DNA of 64,000 nucleotides, from the NCBI RefSeq assembly GCF_020731415.2, contig NZ_CP088273.1:811001-875000 (forward strand). The letters run 5' to 3'. This DNA is from Phyllobacterium sp. T1293. Lineage in GTDB: Bacteria > Pseudomonadota > Alphaproteobacteria > Rhizobiales > Rhizobiaceae. The notes beneath the pieces are model-generated. The model made no database searches. It worked only from the letters and a program-made list of their open reading frames with translations, and had not been told where the DNA came from. Both the position numbers and the translations under genes were made by a program. Shown here piece after piece: positions 51,388 through 60,612 of this stretch (positions within the stretch are counted from its first letter, which is position 1; the number at the start of each line of letters is the position of its first letter).

Positions 51388-52005
51388 ATGTTTAGAAATT
51401 GTCATCACGAACGAAACGAACGGCATGAACACGTCGAACGCGCAATCCTGCATGCCATGGGTCGAGGCTTCGGCCGCCATGGCGGTGGCCATGATGGTCC
51501 CGGCGGCGGCGGTCGGTTTGGCCGCAGAGGCGGAGGAGGCCGGGTGTTCGCATCGGGCGATCTGCGTCTTGTCCTGCTAGCGCTGGTCGCCGAGCGGCCC
51601 CGCCACGGCTACGAGTTGATAAAGGATATTGAAGAGCTGTTCGGTGGCGCCTATGCGCCAAGCCCCGGTTCAGTCTATCCGTCCCTGACATTCCTTGAGG
51701 AAATAGGGCAGGTTACGGCTGCGGCGAGCGAAGGCTCCAAGAAGCTCTACACCATCACCGAGGAAGGGCTTGCCTATCTGGCTGAGAACAAGAACCTCGT
51801 TGATGCGGTCCGCACACGAATGGGCATGGTTGCCCGTTCCATGGCGGGACAGCGCGCGCCGGAAGCCATCGCCCATGCGATGGATACGTTGCGCACAGCG
51901 CTGCATCTGCACAGCCATGGCTGGGACGCGGAAGAGGCGGAACGGGTTCGCAAAATACTTGAACAGGCCGCGCTGGATATCGAATCCGGCAAGAAGCAAG
52001 ACTAA
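51388..52005 (+). CDS. PadR-family regulator, YqjI-like
   Basis: About 205 residues. An N-terminal His/Gly/Arg-rich region (CHHERNERHEHVERAILHAM, then GGG and RRGGGG runs to about residue 55) precedes the PadR winged helix, with LRLVLLALVAERPRHGYELI and PSPGSVYPSLTFLEEIG. A C-terminal helical dimerisation part ends near QAALDIESGKKQ. The layout matches E. coli YqjI, a nickel-responsive repressor of the ferric reductase gene yqjH; no yqjH-like gene is beside it here. The ATG at 51388 has GGAG 7 bases upstream. Confidence 0.87.
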   Translation: MFRNCHHERNERHEHVERAILHAMGRGFGRHGGGHDGPGGGGRFGRRGGGGRVFASGDLRLVLLALVAERPRHGYELIKDIEELFGGAYAPSPGSVYPSLTFLEEIGQVTAAASEGSKKLYTITEEGLAYLAENKNLVDAVRTRMGMVARSMAGQRAPEAIAHAMDTLRTALHLHSHGWDAEEAERVRKILEQAALDIESGKKQD

Positions 52006-52014
52006 CAACTACCT

Positions 52015-52050
52015 ATTCGGAGCAGCGGCAGACATGGTGCTGCTCCGAAT
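52015..52050. terminator. Stem-loop between padR and ftsZ
   Basis: ATTCGGAGCAGC and GCTGCTCCGAAT form a perfect 12-bp stem with a 12-base loop, 9 bases after the padR stop. No T-run follows on either strand, so termination is probable but not certain. Confidence 0.55.
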
Positions 52051-52118
52051 GCAATTTCCCAAGTTAAACCAACAAGGGAAATTTCTCTTTTAAATATCTA
52101 ATATTGTTGAATGCCTGA

Positions 52119-53153
52119 TCAGGCCTGACGTCTGGTCATCGAGAGAACAGAGCCGGGTGTTCCGGTATCTGCGGCCGCAGCAGTGCGGGCGACATCAATG
52201 CCCGTTGCAACAACCGATACCCGGAACACACCTTCCAGCGCATCGTCAAATGTTGCGCCAAGGATGATATTGGCCTGATCGTCAACTTCTTCGCGAATAC
52301 GGGTAGCCGCTTCATCCACTTCAAACAGCGTCATATCACGCCCGCCAGAAATCGAGACCAGAACGCCCTTGGCGCCCTTCATCGATTCCACGTCGAGAAG
52401 CGGATTGGCAATAGCGGCCTCGGCGGCTGCCTGCGCGCGGCCTTCACCCGAACCTTCGCCGGTGCCCATCATGGCACGGCCCATGTCGCGCATGACGGAG
52501 CGCACGTCAGCGAAATCCAGATTGATCAGACCTTCGCGCACCATCAGATCGGTGATGCAGGCGACGCCGGAATAAAGAACGCGGTCAGCCGTGGCAAAAG
52601 CATCGGCAAAAGTCGTGGCGGCATTGGCAACGCGGAAAAGGTTCTGGTTGGGAATAACAATCAGCGTATCGGCGCTGTCACGCAGTTCTTCCAGTCCTTC
52701 ATCGGCCATGCGCATACGGCGTGTGCCTTCGAAGGAAAATGGCTTTGTCACGACGCCGACGGTGAGAATACCGGCAGAGCGAGCAGCACGCGCGATCACG
52801 GGCGCAGCGCCCGTTCCGGTGCCGCCACCCATGCCCGCCGTTACGAAGCACATATGTGTGCCGGCGAGGTGGTCCATGATTTCGTCGATGCTTTCTTCCG
52901 CCGCCGCCCGGCCGATTTCTGGATGGGACCCTGCACCAAGACCCTGCGTTACATTCGCACCGAGCTGGATCAGGCGGCTCGCCTTGGACATGGACAGCGC
53001 CTGTGCATCCGTATTGGCAACGATGAACTGTGTTCCCTGCAGGTTTTCGCGGATCATGTTGTTAACCGCGTTACCACCGCCTCCGCCGACGCCGAACACT
53101 GTGATATTCGGTTTCATCTCGGAAATTTCCGGCTTCTTGAGGTTAATTGACAT
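52119..53153 (-). CDS. Second-copy, tail-less FtsZ
   Basis: A 344-residue tubulin-fold GTPase. The GTP-binding signature GGGTGTG is in [20 protein letters not shown], the T7 loop is in [13 protein letters not shown] and the N-terminus carries [13 protein letters not shown]. The protein ends soon after the C-terminal GTPase subdomain and lacks the long linker and conserved tail peptide that bind FtsA/ZipA-type partners in the about 590-residue rhizobial FtsZ1. It therefore resembles FtsZ2 of Sinorhizobium. No other division or cell-wall (dcw) gene is nearby. AAGGA stands 7 bases before the ATG. Confidence 0.93.
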   Translation of the reverse strand: MSINLKKPEISEMKPNITVFGVGGGGGNAVNNMIRENLQGTQFIVANTDAQALSMSKASRLIQLGANVTQGLGAGSHPEIGRAAAEESIDEIMDHLAGTHMCFVTAGMGGGTGTGAAPVIARAARSAGILTVGVVTKPFSFEGTRRMRMADEGLEELRDSADTLIVIPNQNLFRVANAATTFADAFATADRVLYSGVACITDLMVREGLINLDFADVRSVMRDMGRAMMGTGEGSGEGRAQAAAEAAIANPLLDVESMKGAKGVLVSISGGRDMTLFEVDEAATRIREEVDDQANIILGATFDDALEGVFRVSVVATGIDVARTAAAADTGTPGSVLSMTRRQA

Positions 53154-53458
53154 CGTGCAATCCTTATTCCCGGCCGGTGATCATTATCGGCGTGCAGGTA
53201 CTGAATGGTATGGCGGGGCTCAGCTGGAGAATCAAAACTGCTTCTAGCCCCAATATCCGGCAAAGAATCAGACAGCGGGTTTCGGCGCAAGCCCTGAAAT
53301 GGGATATCGCCTTCTGGCGTTGTCAAAAGTATGGCCACAATGATGTTTAGGTATTAGTTCCCCGAAGAGGATTCGAGGGCAAGCGATGCAGCGGATTTGG
53401 GAACTATCCCAGTGCTGTAAAGTTTTGTCCTGCAGTCCCTGACAAGGAGAAATGCTTC
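53154..53458. other. Divergent intergenic region ftsZ2-mscS
   Basis: A 305-base gap holding the promoters of two divergent genes. I see no clear dyad, RNA gene or coding frame with a ribosome site. AGGAG near 53445 serves the mscS-like gene. Confidence 0.6.
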
Positions 53459-54268
53459 ATGGAACTTGATCCCCAAAACGCCTTCAACGCCATTCAAACC
53501 GGAGTTCAGCAAGCCAGTGCGCTTGTCGTCACCTATTCATTCTCGGTGATAGGGGCCATCTTGTTGCTGGTGATCGGCTATATCGTTGCCGGGCTGGTCG
53601 AGCGATGGCTCTATGCCGGATTGGGGCAGGTGAGTGGCTTTGATCTTACGCTGCGCCGCTTCTTTTCAAAGATTGCCCGGTATGTGGTGCTTGGTCTTGT
53701 AACAGTCATGGTGCTCGGCCAGTTCGGCATCCAGACTGCCTCGGTCATCGCTGCCATTGGCGCGATCGGTCTGGCCATCGGGCTCGCTTTGCAAGGGACA
53801 TTACAGAATATCGCCGCCGGTATCATGCTACTGGCCCTGAGGCCGCTGCGTATCGGCGAATATGTTGAAGTCGGCAGCGTTACGGGCACTGTGGAGGAAA
53901 TTGGTCTGTTTGCCACGCGGTTGCGGGCAGCGGATGGTGTTTACGTCCTTGCTCCGAATTCGACACTATGGACCCAGCCGGTGAAGAACTACACGCGCAA
54001 CGGTGTCAGGCGCAACGATATCACGATCAGCGCTGGTCCTGATGAAGATGTCGATCAGGTTCAAAAAAGCCTTGTCAAACTGACTGCCGGTGACAAACGG
54101 ATTTTGCAAAATCCGGGACCACAAGCCTTCGTGTCCGATCTGACGGAGGATTCAGTTGTGGTAACTCTGCGATACTGGACATCACCAGGCGATTTCGCTG
54201 CGGTGAAGGCCGATTTGACCAAAGGCACGCGCAACGTCTTTCACGCCGGGAAACTGGCCGCCGAGTAG
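53459..54268 (+). CDS. Small-conductance mechanosensitive channel (MscS, short form)
   Basis: A 269-residue protein, the length of E. coli MscS. It has three helices (about 22-45, 65-90 and 95-125), of which the third is the Gly/Ala-rich pore helix (AAIGAIGLAIGLALQGTLQN), followed by the beta domain (IGEYVEVGSVTGTVEEIGLF) and an alpha/beta C-terminal domain. It opens under membrane tension to release ions. AGGAG lies upstream of the ATG. It is alone on its strand in this region, before a small PepSY gene. Confidence 0.93.
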   Translation: MELDPQNAFNAIQTGVQQASALVVTYSFSVIGAILLLVIGYIVAGLVERWLYAGLGQVSGFDLTLRRFFSKIARYVVLGLVTVMVLGQFGIQTASVIAAIGAIGLAIGLALQGTLQNIAAGIMLLALRPLRIGEYVEVGSVTGTVEEIGLFATRLRAADGVYVLAPNSTLWTQPVKNYTRNGVRRNDITISAGPDEDVDQVQKSLVKLTAGDKRILQNPGPQAFVSDLTEDSVVVTLRYWTSPGDFAAVKADLTKGTRNVFHAGKLAAE

Positions 54269-54356
54269 GGCCAGTGCTGCCAGCGATGGGAACCACCCCC
54301 TGCGCTCTGCGTTATCTCCCCGTAAGCATGAATTTTATTAATTCAGGGAGACAATC

Positions 54357-54671
54357 ATGTTGAAAGCTTTTGCCATTGCAGGTGTTGCCGCACTGACAGT
54401 CATGTCGGCGACGCCATCTTTTGCACAATCCGTTGAAATTGGCCCCGGTGGTGTGCGACTTGTGGAGCCACGCGTCGAGCGGCCCATGCGTCGTGGAATG
54501 GAAATCAGCGAACGCGAAGCTGTGCGCGTGGCGCGTGCTGAAGGCCTGCGAAATGTGGACAATATCGAACGCAGACGGTCGCGCTTCATTGTGGAAGGCA
54601 CCGATCGGCGCGGCAACGACATCCGGGTCAATGTCGACAGACAGACAGGCGAAGTCATCTCCGTCGATTAG
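54357..54671 (+). CDS. Secreted PepSY-domain protein
   Basis: A 104-residue protein. The signal peptide (AFAIAGVAALTVMSATPSFA) ends at residue 23, and a single PepSY-like domain follows with ISEREAVRVARAEGLRNVDN and VDRQTGEVISVD. PepSY domains often inhibit proteases or bind in the cell envelope; no partner gene is adjacent. AGGGAG stands 6 bases before the ATG. Confidence 0.87.
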   Translation: MLKAFAIAGVAALTVMSATPSFAQSVEIGPGGVRLVEPRVERPMRRGMEISEREAVRVARAEGLRNVDNIERRRSRFIVEGTDRRGNDIRVNVDRQTGEVISVD

Positions 54672-54691
54672 CAGGTGTTGTATCCATACAA

Positions 54692-54727
54692 AGAAAGGCC
54701 TCGATGTTGCATCATCGGGGCCTTTCT
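54692..54727. terminator. Bidirectional terminator
   Basis: AGAAAGGCC-T-CGATG pairs with CATCG-G-GGCCTTTCT (one G-U pair) over about 15 bases with a 6-base loop. It lies between the convergent PepSY and methyltransferase genes. Confidence 0.8.
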
Positions 54728-54734
54728 CACATGG

Positions 54735-55511
54735 TCACTTTCGCCCGATGATCAGCCTGAGGGAGCCCTCAAAGAATGGTTGGGTACGGAGGCTTCCATA
54801 CATGGCATCCCAAATTCCGGCATCAAGATCACGAGCGAGTTTCTCGACGAAGCGATCGGCGACGGAAGAGTCGACAAAACTCCATGCCGAATTTGCCAGA
54901 CGGGCGCCTTTCTCCAGCAGGCGCTCAGGGCGTCCATAGTAGGCTTCGCCAAAGCCGTCCGCACAGTTGAGGGGAATAGGAACAGGAACGATCTCGACCT
55001 CGCCGCCAAGCCCCTCCCGGATTGACCGCATCGAGGGATATCGGCGCGCTTCGACCGCAATCATTTCAGGCGCATAATTGGCTAGCCATGAGCGATGCAG
55101 TTCGTCCGGATCGCAGGACAGGATCAGTACGGTGCCACGGGTAACGCGCCGCATTTCTGCAAGACCAGCTTTCAGGTCAGGCCACTGGTGGACCGTAAAG
55201 GTTGCCATGCTCGCATCAAAGCTTTGGTCAGGAAATGGCAGTCTTTCGGCAACACCGTCGACCGCCATCGGTAAGTGACCCGGCCTTTGCGCACGCATGG
55301 AAGCCGAAGGCTCAAGGGCTGTCACCACCCGGTCGATTGGTTCATAAGACCCGGCGCCCGCACCAACATTGAGAACGGATCTCGCATCGCTCAACGCAGA
55401 ACGTATAAACTCGGCAATGTGCGGGTCGGGCTGGCGATATCTGGTGTAGTCAGCGCCAATCACACCGTAATTGGCGTCACCAGCACTGCCATCATTGAAT
55501 CTGTTCAGCAC
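54735..55511 (-). CDS. SAM-dependent methyltransferase (class I, UbiE-like)
   Basis: About 258 residues. Motif I is VLNVGAGAGSYEP, the following acidic position lies in VTALEPSASM, and motif IV is FDASMATFTVHQWPDLKAGL, a pattern shared with UbiE/Coq5-like small-molecule methyltransferases. The GTG at 55511 has AAGGAG at 8 bases; the TTG two codons upstream is too close to it. The substrate is unknown. It is divergent from the GcvA-like LysR gene. Confidence 0.88.
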   Translation of the reverse strand: MLNRFNDGSAGDANYGVIGADYTRYRQPDPHIAEFIRSALSDARSVLNVGAGAGSYEPIDRVVTALEPSASMRAQRPGHLPMAVDGVAERLPFPDQSFDASMATFTVHQWPDLKAGLAEMRRVTRGTVLILSCDPDELHRSWLANYAPEMIAVEARRYPSMRSIREGLGGEVEIVPVPIPLNCADGFGEAYYGRPERLLEKGARLANSAWSFVDSSVADRFVEKLARDLDAGIWDAMYGSLRTQPFFEGSLRLIIGRK

Positions 55512-55673
55512 GATCAAGTCTCCTTAGTTGAGCAGCTTCATATAATCAGTTTAGTCACATGAGGGAGGACGGGATTGGCGAGTTCCAATCCCGGATTATT
55601 GCTTTTACAGCAGGGAAATCTGATGTTCGCGGCAAGAAAACACTGTTAAAGATTGCGGGAAAAGCGATATGAT

Positions 55674-55690
55674 TGAACAATCATTGTTCA
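55674..55690. promoter_or_regulatory. LysR operator, 17-bp perfect palindrome
   Basis: TGAACAAT-C-ATTGTTCA lies 10 bases upstream of the LysR start and contains the T-N11-A spacing. It is probably the autoregulatory site. The ATG has no SD sequence. Confidence 0.6.
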
Positions 55691-55700
55691 GAAAACGCAC

Positions 55701-56588
55701 ATGGCTCGTAGAATTCCATCACTGAATGCGCTTCGCGCCTTTGAGGCGGCCGGCAGGCATGGACGTATGACGCTGGCGGCCGATGAACTTAACGTTACGC
55801 ATAGCGCCATCAGCCGGCAGGTTCAGCATCTTGAGAATGTGCTTGGCGTTCCATTGTTCGAAGGACCGAAGAATGCGCTTCGCCTGACCGATGCAGGAAC
55901 ACGGTTGCTCTCTGGGCTAGTCCCGGCGTTCGATCAGATCGATCTTGCTGTAAGACTGGTGGCAGATACGGAAGAGGGACCGCTTGATGTTTCGTGTCCC
56001 GGTACATTCAGCATGCGCTGGCTTATTCCACGCCTGTACCGGTTTCAGGCTGTGCATCCGGACATTGACGTCCGCCTGACTTCCTCAAGCAAGCCCGTTG
56101 ATTTTTCCCGCGATGGTTTCGATGTGGCAATCCGGGTCGGTGCTGATCTTTGGCCGAAGGGCGCGGAGGTTGTTCCGCTGTTCAGTGAGCAGATTGGCCC
56201 TGTTCTGGCCTCATCTCTGATGCCGGTTATATCATCGGATTTTGCAGGAATTCCGCTGCTCCATTCGCAAACCCGGCTTTATGCCTGGGCGGATTGGTGC
56301 GCCCGATCAGGTACTTCCATCGGAAATGCGCCAGGCAAGGAGTACGAACATTTCTATTTCATGTTGGAAGCGGCGATGGGCGGACTGGGCGTCTGTATTG
56401 CACCTTGGCCATTCGTATCAGATGACATAAGGGCAGGGCGTCTGGTTGCGCCGCGTCGGTTTATCGAGAGCGGACAAAACTATGTCGCCTTGCGTCGTGC
56501 GCGCCAACATCGCAAGTCATCGCTGTTTTGTGAATGGCTTCGAAAAGAAGCCGAAGAGTTCACCGTCGCCTCGAAGGACATCCTGTAG
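55701..56588 (+). CDS. LysR regulator of the GcvA type
   Basis: A 295-residue protein starting ARRIPSLNALRAFEAAGRHG, the GcvA-group beginning, with LAADELNVTHSAISRQVQHL as recognition helix. The effector domain has TFSMRWLIPRLYRFQAVHPD and the ligand-region stretch AAMGGLGVCIAPWPF. No obvious target lies beside it apart from the divergent methyltransferase, which may be under its control through the palindrome at its start. Confidence 0.9.
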   Translation: MARRIPSLNALRAFEAAGRHGRMTLAADELNVTHSAISRQVQHLENVLGVPLFEGPKNALRLTDAGTRLLSGLVPAFDQIDLAVRLVADTEEGPLDVSCPGTFSMRWLIPRLYRFQAVHPDIDVRLTSSSKPVDFSRDGFDVAIRVGADLWPKGAEVVPLFSEQIGPVLASSLMPVISSDFAGIPLLHSQTRLYAWADWCARSGTSIGNAPGKEYEHFYFMLEAAMGGLGVCIAPWPFVSDDIRAGRLVAPRRFIESGQNYVALRRARQHRKSSLFCEWLRKEAEEFTVASKDIL

Positions 56589-56648
56589 TAGGGATGAGTC
56601 TCAGATATTTCGCCCTGGCGGCGGGAATTAAACACGTAAGGATGTTCG

Positions 56649-57146
56649 ATGTTTGCGGAGAAGACGATTGATCAATCTGACAAGCCCAGGTTTTATCGCG
56701 AACTTGCCGATCAGTTGAGTGGTCTGCTCGCGGGTGAAACTGACCCCGTAGCGAATGCCGCCAACACGTCGGCACTGATCTTCCAGATGATGCCTGATCT
56801 CAATTGGGCCGGTTTTTATTTTCTTTATTCGGAAGATGAACTCGTTGTCGGACCCTTTCAGGGAAAACCAGCTTGCGTGCGCATTGCGGTGGGCAATGGT
56901 GTCTGCGGAACAGCTGTTGCGCAGGGCTCGTCCATCCTTGTCGAAGATGTTCACGCTTTTCCGGGACATATCGCCTGCGATGCGGCTTCCCGCTCGGAAC
57001 TCGTCGTACCGCTGATTCACGAGGACACCATTCTTGGTGTTTTTGATCTGGATAGTCCATTGCAGGCCAGATTTGACAGCATTGATCAGGCGGGTGTGGA
57101 GCGACTTGTTGCAATCTACGTTGCCGCCTGCCTGTGGGAAGATTGA
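56649..57146 (+). CDS. msrC: Free methionine-(R)-sulfoxide reductase (GAF domain)
   Basis: A 165-residue single GAF-domain protein. PDLNWAGFYFLYSEDELVVG and the three conserved cysteines are present (KPACVRI, GVCGTA, HIACDA), the set that does catalysis and disulfide relay in fRMsr enzymes. It reduces free methionine-R-sulfoxide in the cytosol. AAGGA stands 6 bases before the ATG. The downstream hydrolase gene begins 23 bases later, so they may be cotranscribed. Confidence 0.92.
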   Translation: MFAEKTIDQSDKPRFYRELADQLSGLLAGETDPVANAANTSALIFQMMPDLNWAGFYFLYSEDELVVGPFQGKPACVRIAVGNGVCGTAVAQGSSILVEDVHAFPGHIACDAASRSELVVPLIHEDTILGVFDLDSPLQARFDSIDQAGVERLVAIYVAACLWED

Positions 57147-57169
57147 GACCAGAGAAGCGATCGATCGAG

Positions 57170-57817
57170 ATGACAGCAAGCTTCCTGTTTAATGGGCAAG
57201 AGAATGCAGATTATACGATCCTGCTCGCCCACGGCGCTGGTGCGCCGATGGATTCGGCCTCGATGACAGCAAACGCCGAGGCCTTGGCCGCAGCCGGGTT
57301 TCGGGTTGCCCGTTTTGAATTCGAATATATGGCCAGCCGCCGAACGCTGGGTGCGCGAAAGCCGCCACCGCGTGCAGACACGCTCATTCCTGAGTATTTG
57401 GCTGCCATTGATGCACTTGGTGCAACTGGACCGCTGATTATCGGCGGCAAATCGATGGGTGGCCGCATTGCGAGCATGATCGCCGATGATCTCCATGCCT
57501 CGGGACGGATCGCTGGTCTGCTTTGCCTTGGCTATCCCTTTCATCCTATCGGCAAACCCGCACAGTTACGCACGGCGCATCTTGCCCACATGAAAACCCC
57601 GACCCTTATCGTACAGGGGACGCGCGATCTGTTCGGGACACGCGAAGAAGTTTCTGATTACACGCTTTCAGATGCTATCGAGATAGTTTGGCTTGAGGAT
57701 GGAGATCATGATCTGCGCCCACGCAAAAACCTGTCGGGTTTCTCTGTGGGGGATCATCTGAAAACAATGGCTCATAAAGCGCTGACTTGGGCAAACGCGG
57801 TTGCCGGTAAAGTTTAG
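57170..57817 (+). CDS. Alpha/beta hydrolase (KANL3/Tex30-like)
   Basis: About 215 residues. The oxyanion region is LLAHGAGAPMDSASM, the nucleophile elbow is GGKSMGGRIAS, an acidic residue lies in VQGTRDLFGTREE, and the catalytic His is in LEDGDHDLRPRK. This is the pattern of the Tex30/KANL3 dienelactone-hydrolase-like family. The substrate is unknown. The ATG at 57170 is preferred because the 12 codons before it do not match the family start and overlap msrC. Confidence 0.87.
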   Translation: MTASFLFNGQENADYTILLAHGAGAPMDSASMTANAEALAAAGFRVARFEFEYMASRRTLGARKPPPRADTLIPEYLAAIDALGATGPLIIGGKSMGGRIASMIADDLHASGRIAGLLCLGYPFHPIGKPAQLRTAHLAHMKTPTLIVQGTRDLFGTREEVSDYTLSDAIEIVWLEDGDHDLRPRKNLSGFSVGDHLKTMAHKALTWANAVAGKV

Positions 57818-57979
57818 TCGCGCATTTTTATTTACCATGCCGGAATCTGTGGATGCGTTTTGATGTATTTACTGTTGTTCAAGCGCATATTCAAATATTG
57901 TGATAGTATTTTCTCAGGATAACTCTGAGGTGTTGCGTCAAATATCAAAAAGAGGGCGTTAGGCTTAAAGTAACTCACG

Positions 57980-59104
57980 ATGTCCAATTTATTATTTGAG
58001 TGGTTCACAACTGCATCTCCGCGCCAGTCGCGTGCCGTCGAACAACGGCTGATCGAGACGATGCTTTTGCGCCGGGCAGCGCTGTTCTTTGGATCAATCA
58101 GCATTGTAGCGCTGGCCACCTATGCCCGCTCGGTTACACAGAGCAATTGGCCATTTGTCTGGATCATCATCGAACTCGTTCTGCTGGTCATTCGCCAGCA
58201 TCTCCTGACGCTCGGAGAAGAAGCCAAGTCCGAAACTGATCCACGGATATTTTCTTATCTGATGCTCGCTGGCGGTCTATGGTCACTGGTGGCGGGTGTG
58301 GGCTGCGCCTTTTGTGTCGTCACGGGTAATTTCACGCTTTCCATGATGGCAGCGATGAATGTGGCAGGTATTCAAGGCGTCATTGCATCGAGAAACGCCG
58401 CAATCCCAAGATATGCGGTTCTGGTTCTTATCCTGGTCGGCTTGCCGTTTCTTGTCGGGCTTTACCTCTCGCCCATTCCCGATGCAGGATATCTCTGCCT
58501 GCTCTTGCCTGTATGGACCGCTGGCATGTGTTTTGTGCTCTATCAAAACTATCAATTGAACGTGCGGGCCATACAAACGGAAATTCTCAATCAGTTTCTG
58601 GCAACCAATGATGCTCTGACCGGACTACCCAATCGCATGGCACTTGACGGGAAACTTGAGGCTCTTTGTAGCCAATTGAGTCTCGACGAAACGGACGAAA
58701 AACGCTGGTTCTCGCTGCTCTATATCGATCTTGATGGTTTCAAAGCGGTCAATGATAATTGCGGCCATGCGGCAGGCGACATCGTGCTCCAAAAGGTGGG
58801 AGCTGCCATAACCGGTGCCGTTCGGGCAAAGGACACCGTGTTCAGGATCGGCGGTGATGAGTTCGTTGTTCTGCTACCCGACCGTTCTGATCAAGACTAT
58901 GTCGAACTGGTGGAGCGTATTCAGGAAGCGGTGGCCTATTCATTCGATCTGGGGCACGGCCGGTTCGCACAGGTCAGTGCCAGCATTGGCAGCGCACAAG
59001 CTCCGCAACATGGAACGTCGCCCGAAGCTATCCTTCTTGCCGCCGATAAAGCGCTTTATGCCGCGAAAAATGAGGGTGAAGGCTTGCATCGCATGAGTAG
59101 CTGA
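57980..59104 (+). CDS. Membrane diguanylate cyclase with I-site
   Basis: A 374-residue protein. Six membrane helices (about 35-195) form a sensor module of unknown input, followed by a GGDEF domain with NDALTGLPNRMALDGKLEAL, LLYIDLDGFKAVNDNCGHAA and the canonical FRIGGDEFVVLLP. RxxD (RAKD) stands five residues before GGDEF, so product inhibition by c-di-GMP is likely, unlike in the other cyclase at 43752-44495. It is monocistronic. No SD sequence is clear at the ATG. Confidence 0.92.
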   Translation: MSNLLFEWFTTASPRQSRAVEQRLIETMLLRRAALFFGSISIVALATYARSVTQSNWPFVWIIIELVLLVIRQHLLTLGEEAKSETDPRIFSYLMLAGGLWSLVAGVGCAFCVVTGNFTLSMMAAMNVAGIQGVIASRNAAIPRYAVLVLILVGLPFLVGLYLSPIPDAGYLCLLLPVWTAGMCFVLYQNYQLNVRAIQTEILNQFLATNDALTGLPNRMALDGKLEALCSQLSLDETDEKRWFSLLYIDLDGFKAVNDNCGHAAGDIVLQKVGAAITGAVRAKDTVFRIGGDEFVVLLPDRSDQDYVELVERIQEAVAYSFDLGHGRFAQVSASIGSAQAPQHGTSPEAILLAADKALYAAKNEGEGLHRMSS

Positions 59105-59244
59105 AGATGATGCCGTGATATGAAATCAAAAAGATCATTAGAGAAATGACTGAAAATCATCGCTATAATGGTGAGTGATGCATGATTTCGGACCCGGATA
59201 ATCCGCGTCACCAGCTTAATACCGAGTTTTACAGAGGTAAATCG

Positions 59245-60162
59245 ATGAGTTTTGACGCACGGCTGCTGACTGGCGTTGGTGTGTTTGCCGCCGTTGCTGA
59301 GGCAGGGAATTTTGCCCGGGCGGCAGAAATTCTGGGCCTGACGCCCTCAGGTGTCAGTCGTGCCATAGCAAGGCTAGAGGCGCGCATTGGCGTAAGACTG
59401 TTTGATCGCAGCCCGCGATATGTCACGCTCACGCAGGAGGGACACCGTTTCCATGAGCAGGCCATGCCGCTGCTGGCCGGGTTGGAGGAGGCTGCCACCA
59501 ATGCCGCAGGTGCAGCCGTTATTGTCAGTGGCCGGTTGCGGGTATCAATCGACCCCTGGTTCTCCCGGATGGTGCTCGCCCCGCAGCTGCCGCAATTCAT
59601 GTCCCGATATCCGCTGGTGTTTCTGGAACTGATGAACACGAATTATCGCGAGGACATGATGACTGGAGCCGATATAGCAGTCCGCTTTGGTCCGCCGGAT
59701 ATCGCTTCTTTGATCGTCCGCAAACTGCTCGATACACGCGTCATTACCTGTGCGTCGCCTGTCTACCTCGAGCGGCACGGCGAGCCCAAAACGCCGGACG
59801 ATCTGAAACACCATGAAGCTCTGCTTTTTCGCGACCCGCAGACAGGGCGGCCTTTTCCATGGGAATTTCACCGCGAAGGAGAGGCGTTCGAGGTGAAAGT
59901 TACCGGCAGGGTGGTTGTGGATGACCCCTCGGTGGCGGTGGCTGCCTGCGTCGCAGGTCAGGGCATCTTCCAAAGCCTTGCGGTGGGGCTTGGGCCGTGG
60001 CTGGCAAACGGAGAACTGGTGCCGATATTAACCCGATGGTCAGGCGAGCGGTTTCCGCTTTACGCGTATCACCCGTCGCGTTATCTGCCTCCGGCAAAAG
60101 TGCGGGCTTTCCTCGATTTCATTCAGGAAATAGCGGTTGAAGACACAGCACTTTCTGAATGA
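59245..60162 (+). CDS. LysR-family regulator
   Basis: About 305 residues. FDARLLTGVGVFAAVAEAGN opens the winged helix, with AEILGLTPSGVSRAIARLEA as recognition helix; the effector domain follows, with TGADIAVRFGPPDIASLIVR, typical of the CrgA/AaeR-like group. The ATG at 59245 with AGAGG 7 bases upstream is preferred; a frame from 59182 adds 21 residues unlike any LysR start. No dyad or obvious target is adjacent. Confidence 0.9.
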   Translation: MSFDARLLTGVGVFAAVAEAGNFARAAEILGLTPSGVSRAIARLEARIGVRLFDRSPRYVTLTQEGHRFHEQAMPLLAGLEEAATNAAGAAVIVSGRLRVSIDPWFSRMVLAPQLPQFMSRYPLVFLELMNTNYREDMMTGADIAVRFGPPDIASLIVRKLLDTRVITCASPVYLERHGEPKTPDDLKHHEALLFRDPQTGRPFPWEFHREGEAFEVKVTGRVVVDDPSVAVAACVAGQGIFQSLAVGLGPWLANGELVPILTRWSGERFPLYAYHPSRYLPPAKVRAFLDFIQEIAVEDTALSE

Positions 60163-60203
60163 AGGCGTTGTTTTGCGCCGCGTTCTTCATCCATTAGCCG
60201 GAT

Positions 60204-60461
60204 TTAGTGCTGTGGCTTGACCTCAAGGAAAATACCGGCCTCGCGCGCTGCATCGACAAAGGCGCGTCTGGCTTTATGCGTCGGTTTCCACCCTTCAAGT
60301 GCATCCATGCAGGCCTGCAGAGCTTTGCGGTATTTGGGTCCATGATTGCGAGGCCATTGGATTTTGAGGCACTCCACGGCTTCCCAGGTACTGAAGATCA
60401 TCCGCTGCCCGGCAGCGCCCAATCGTACTGCTACGGGGACAGAAAAACGTTTTTCACTCAT
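60204..60461 (-). CDS. DUF982 protein
   Basis: An 85-residue protein with FSVPVAVRLGAAGQRMIFST, TWEAVECLKIQWP and KYRKALQACMDALEGWKPT, which is the DUF982 layout, a family largely confined to rhizobia and relatives and of unknown function. It is soluble and basic. Such genes are often multicopy; only one is present here. Confidence 0.88.
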   Translation of the reverse strand: MSEKRFSVPVAVRLGAAGQRMIFSTWEAVECLKIQWPRNHGPKYRKALQACMDALEGWKPTHKARRAFVDAAREAGIFLEVKPQH

Positions 60462-60612
60462 CTTTTCCTCTTTTCCGTTCGCGTCATTTCAACGTGCGCA
60501 GGGTCGCAGCATTCTGGGGCAGGAATGAGTCAGCATGTTCACGTGCCACGCTTGGGTTTTCAAAGCATGGGCAAGGCAAAGTGGTTTGAGCATGATGCCA
60601 GCATGGAACTGA

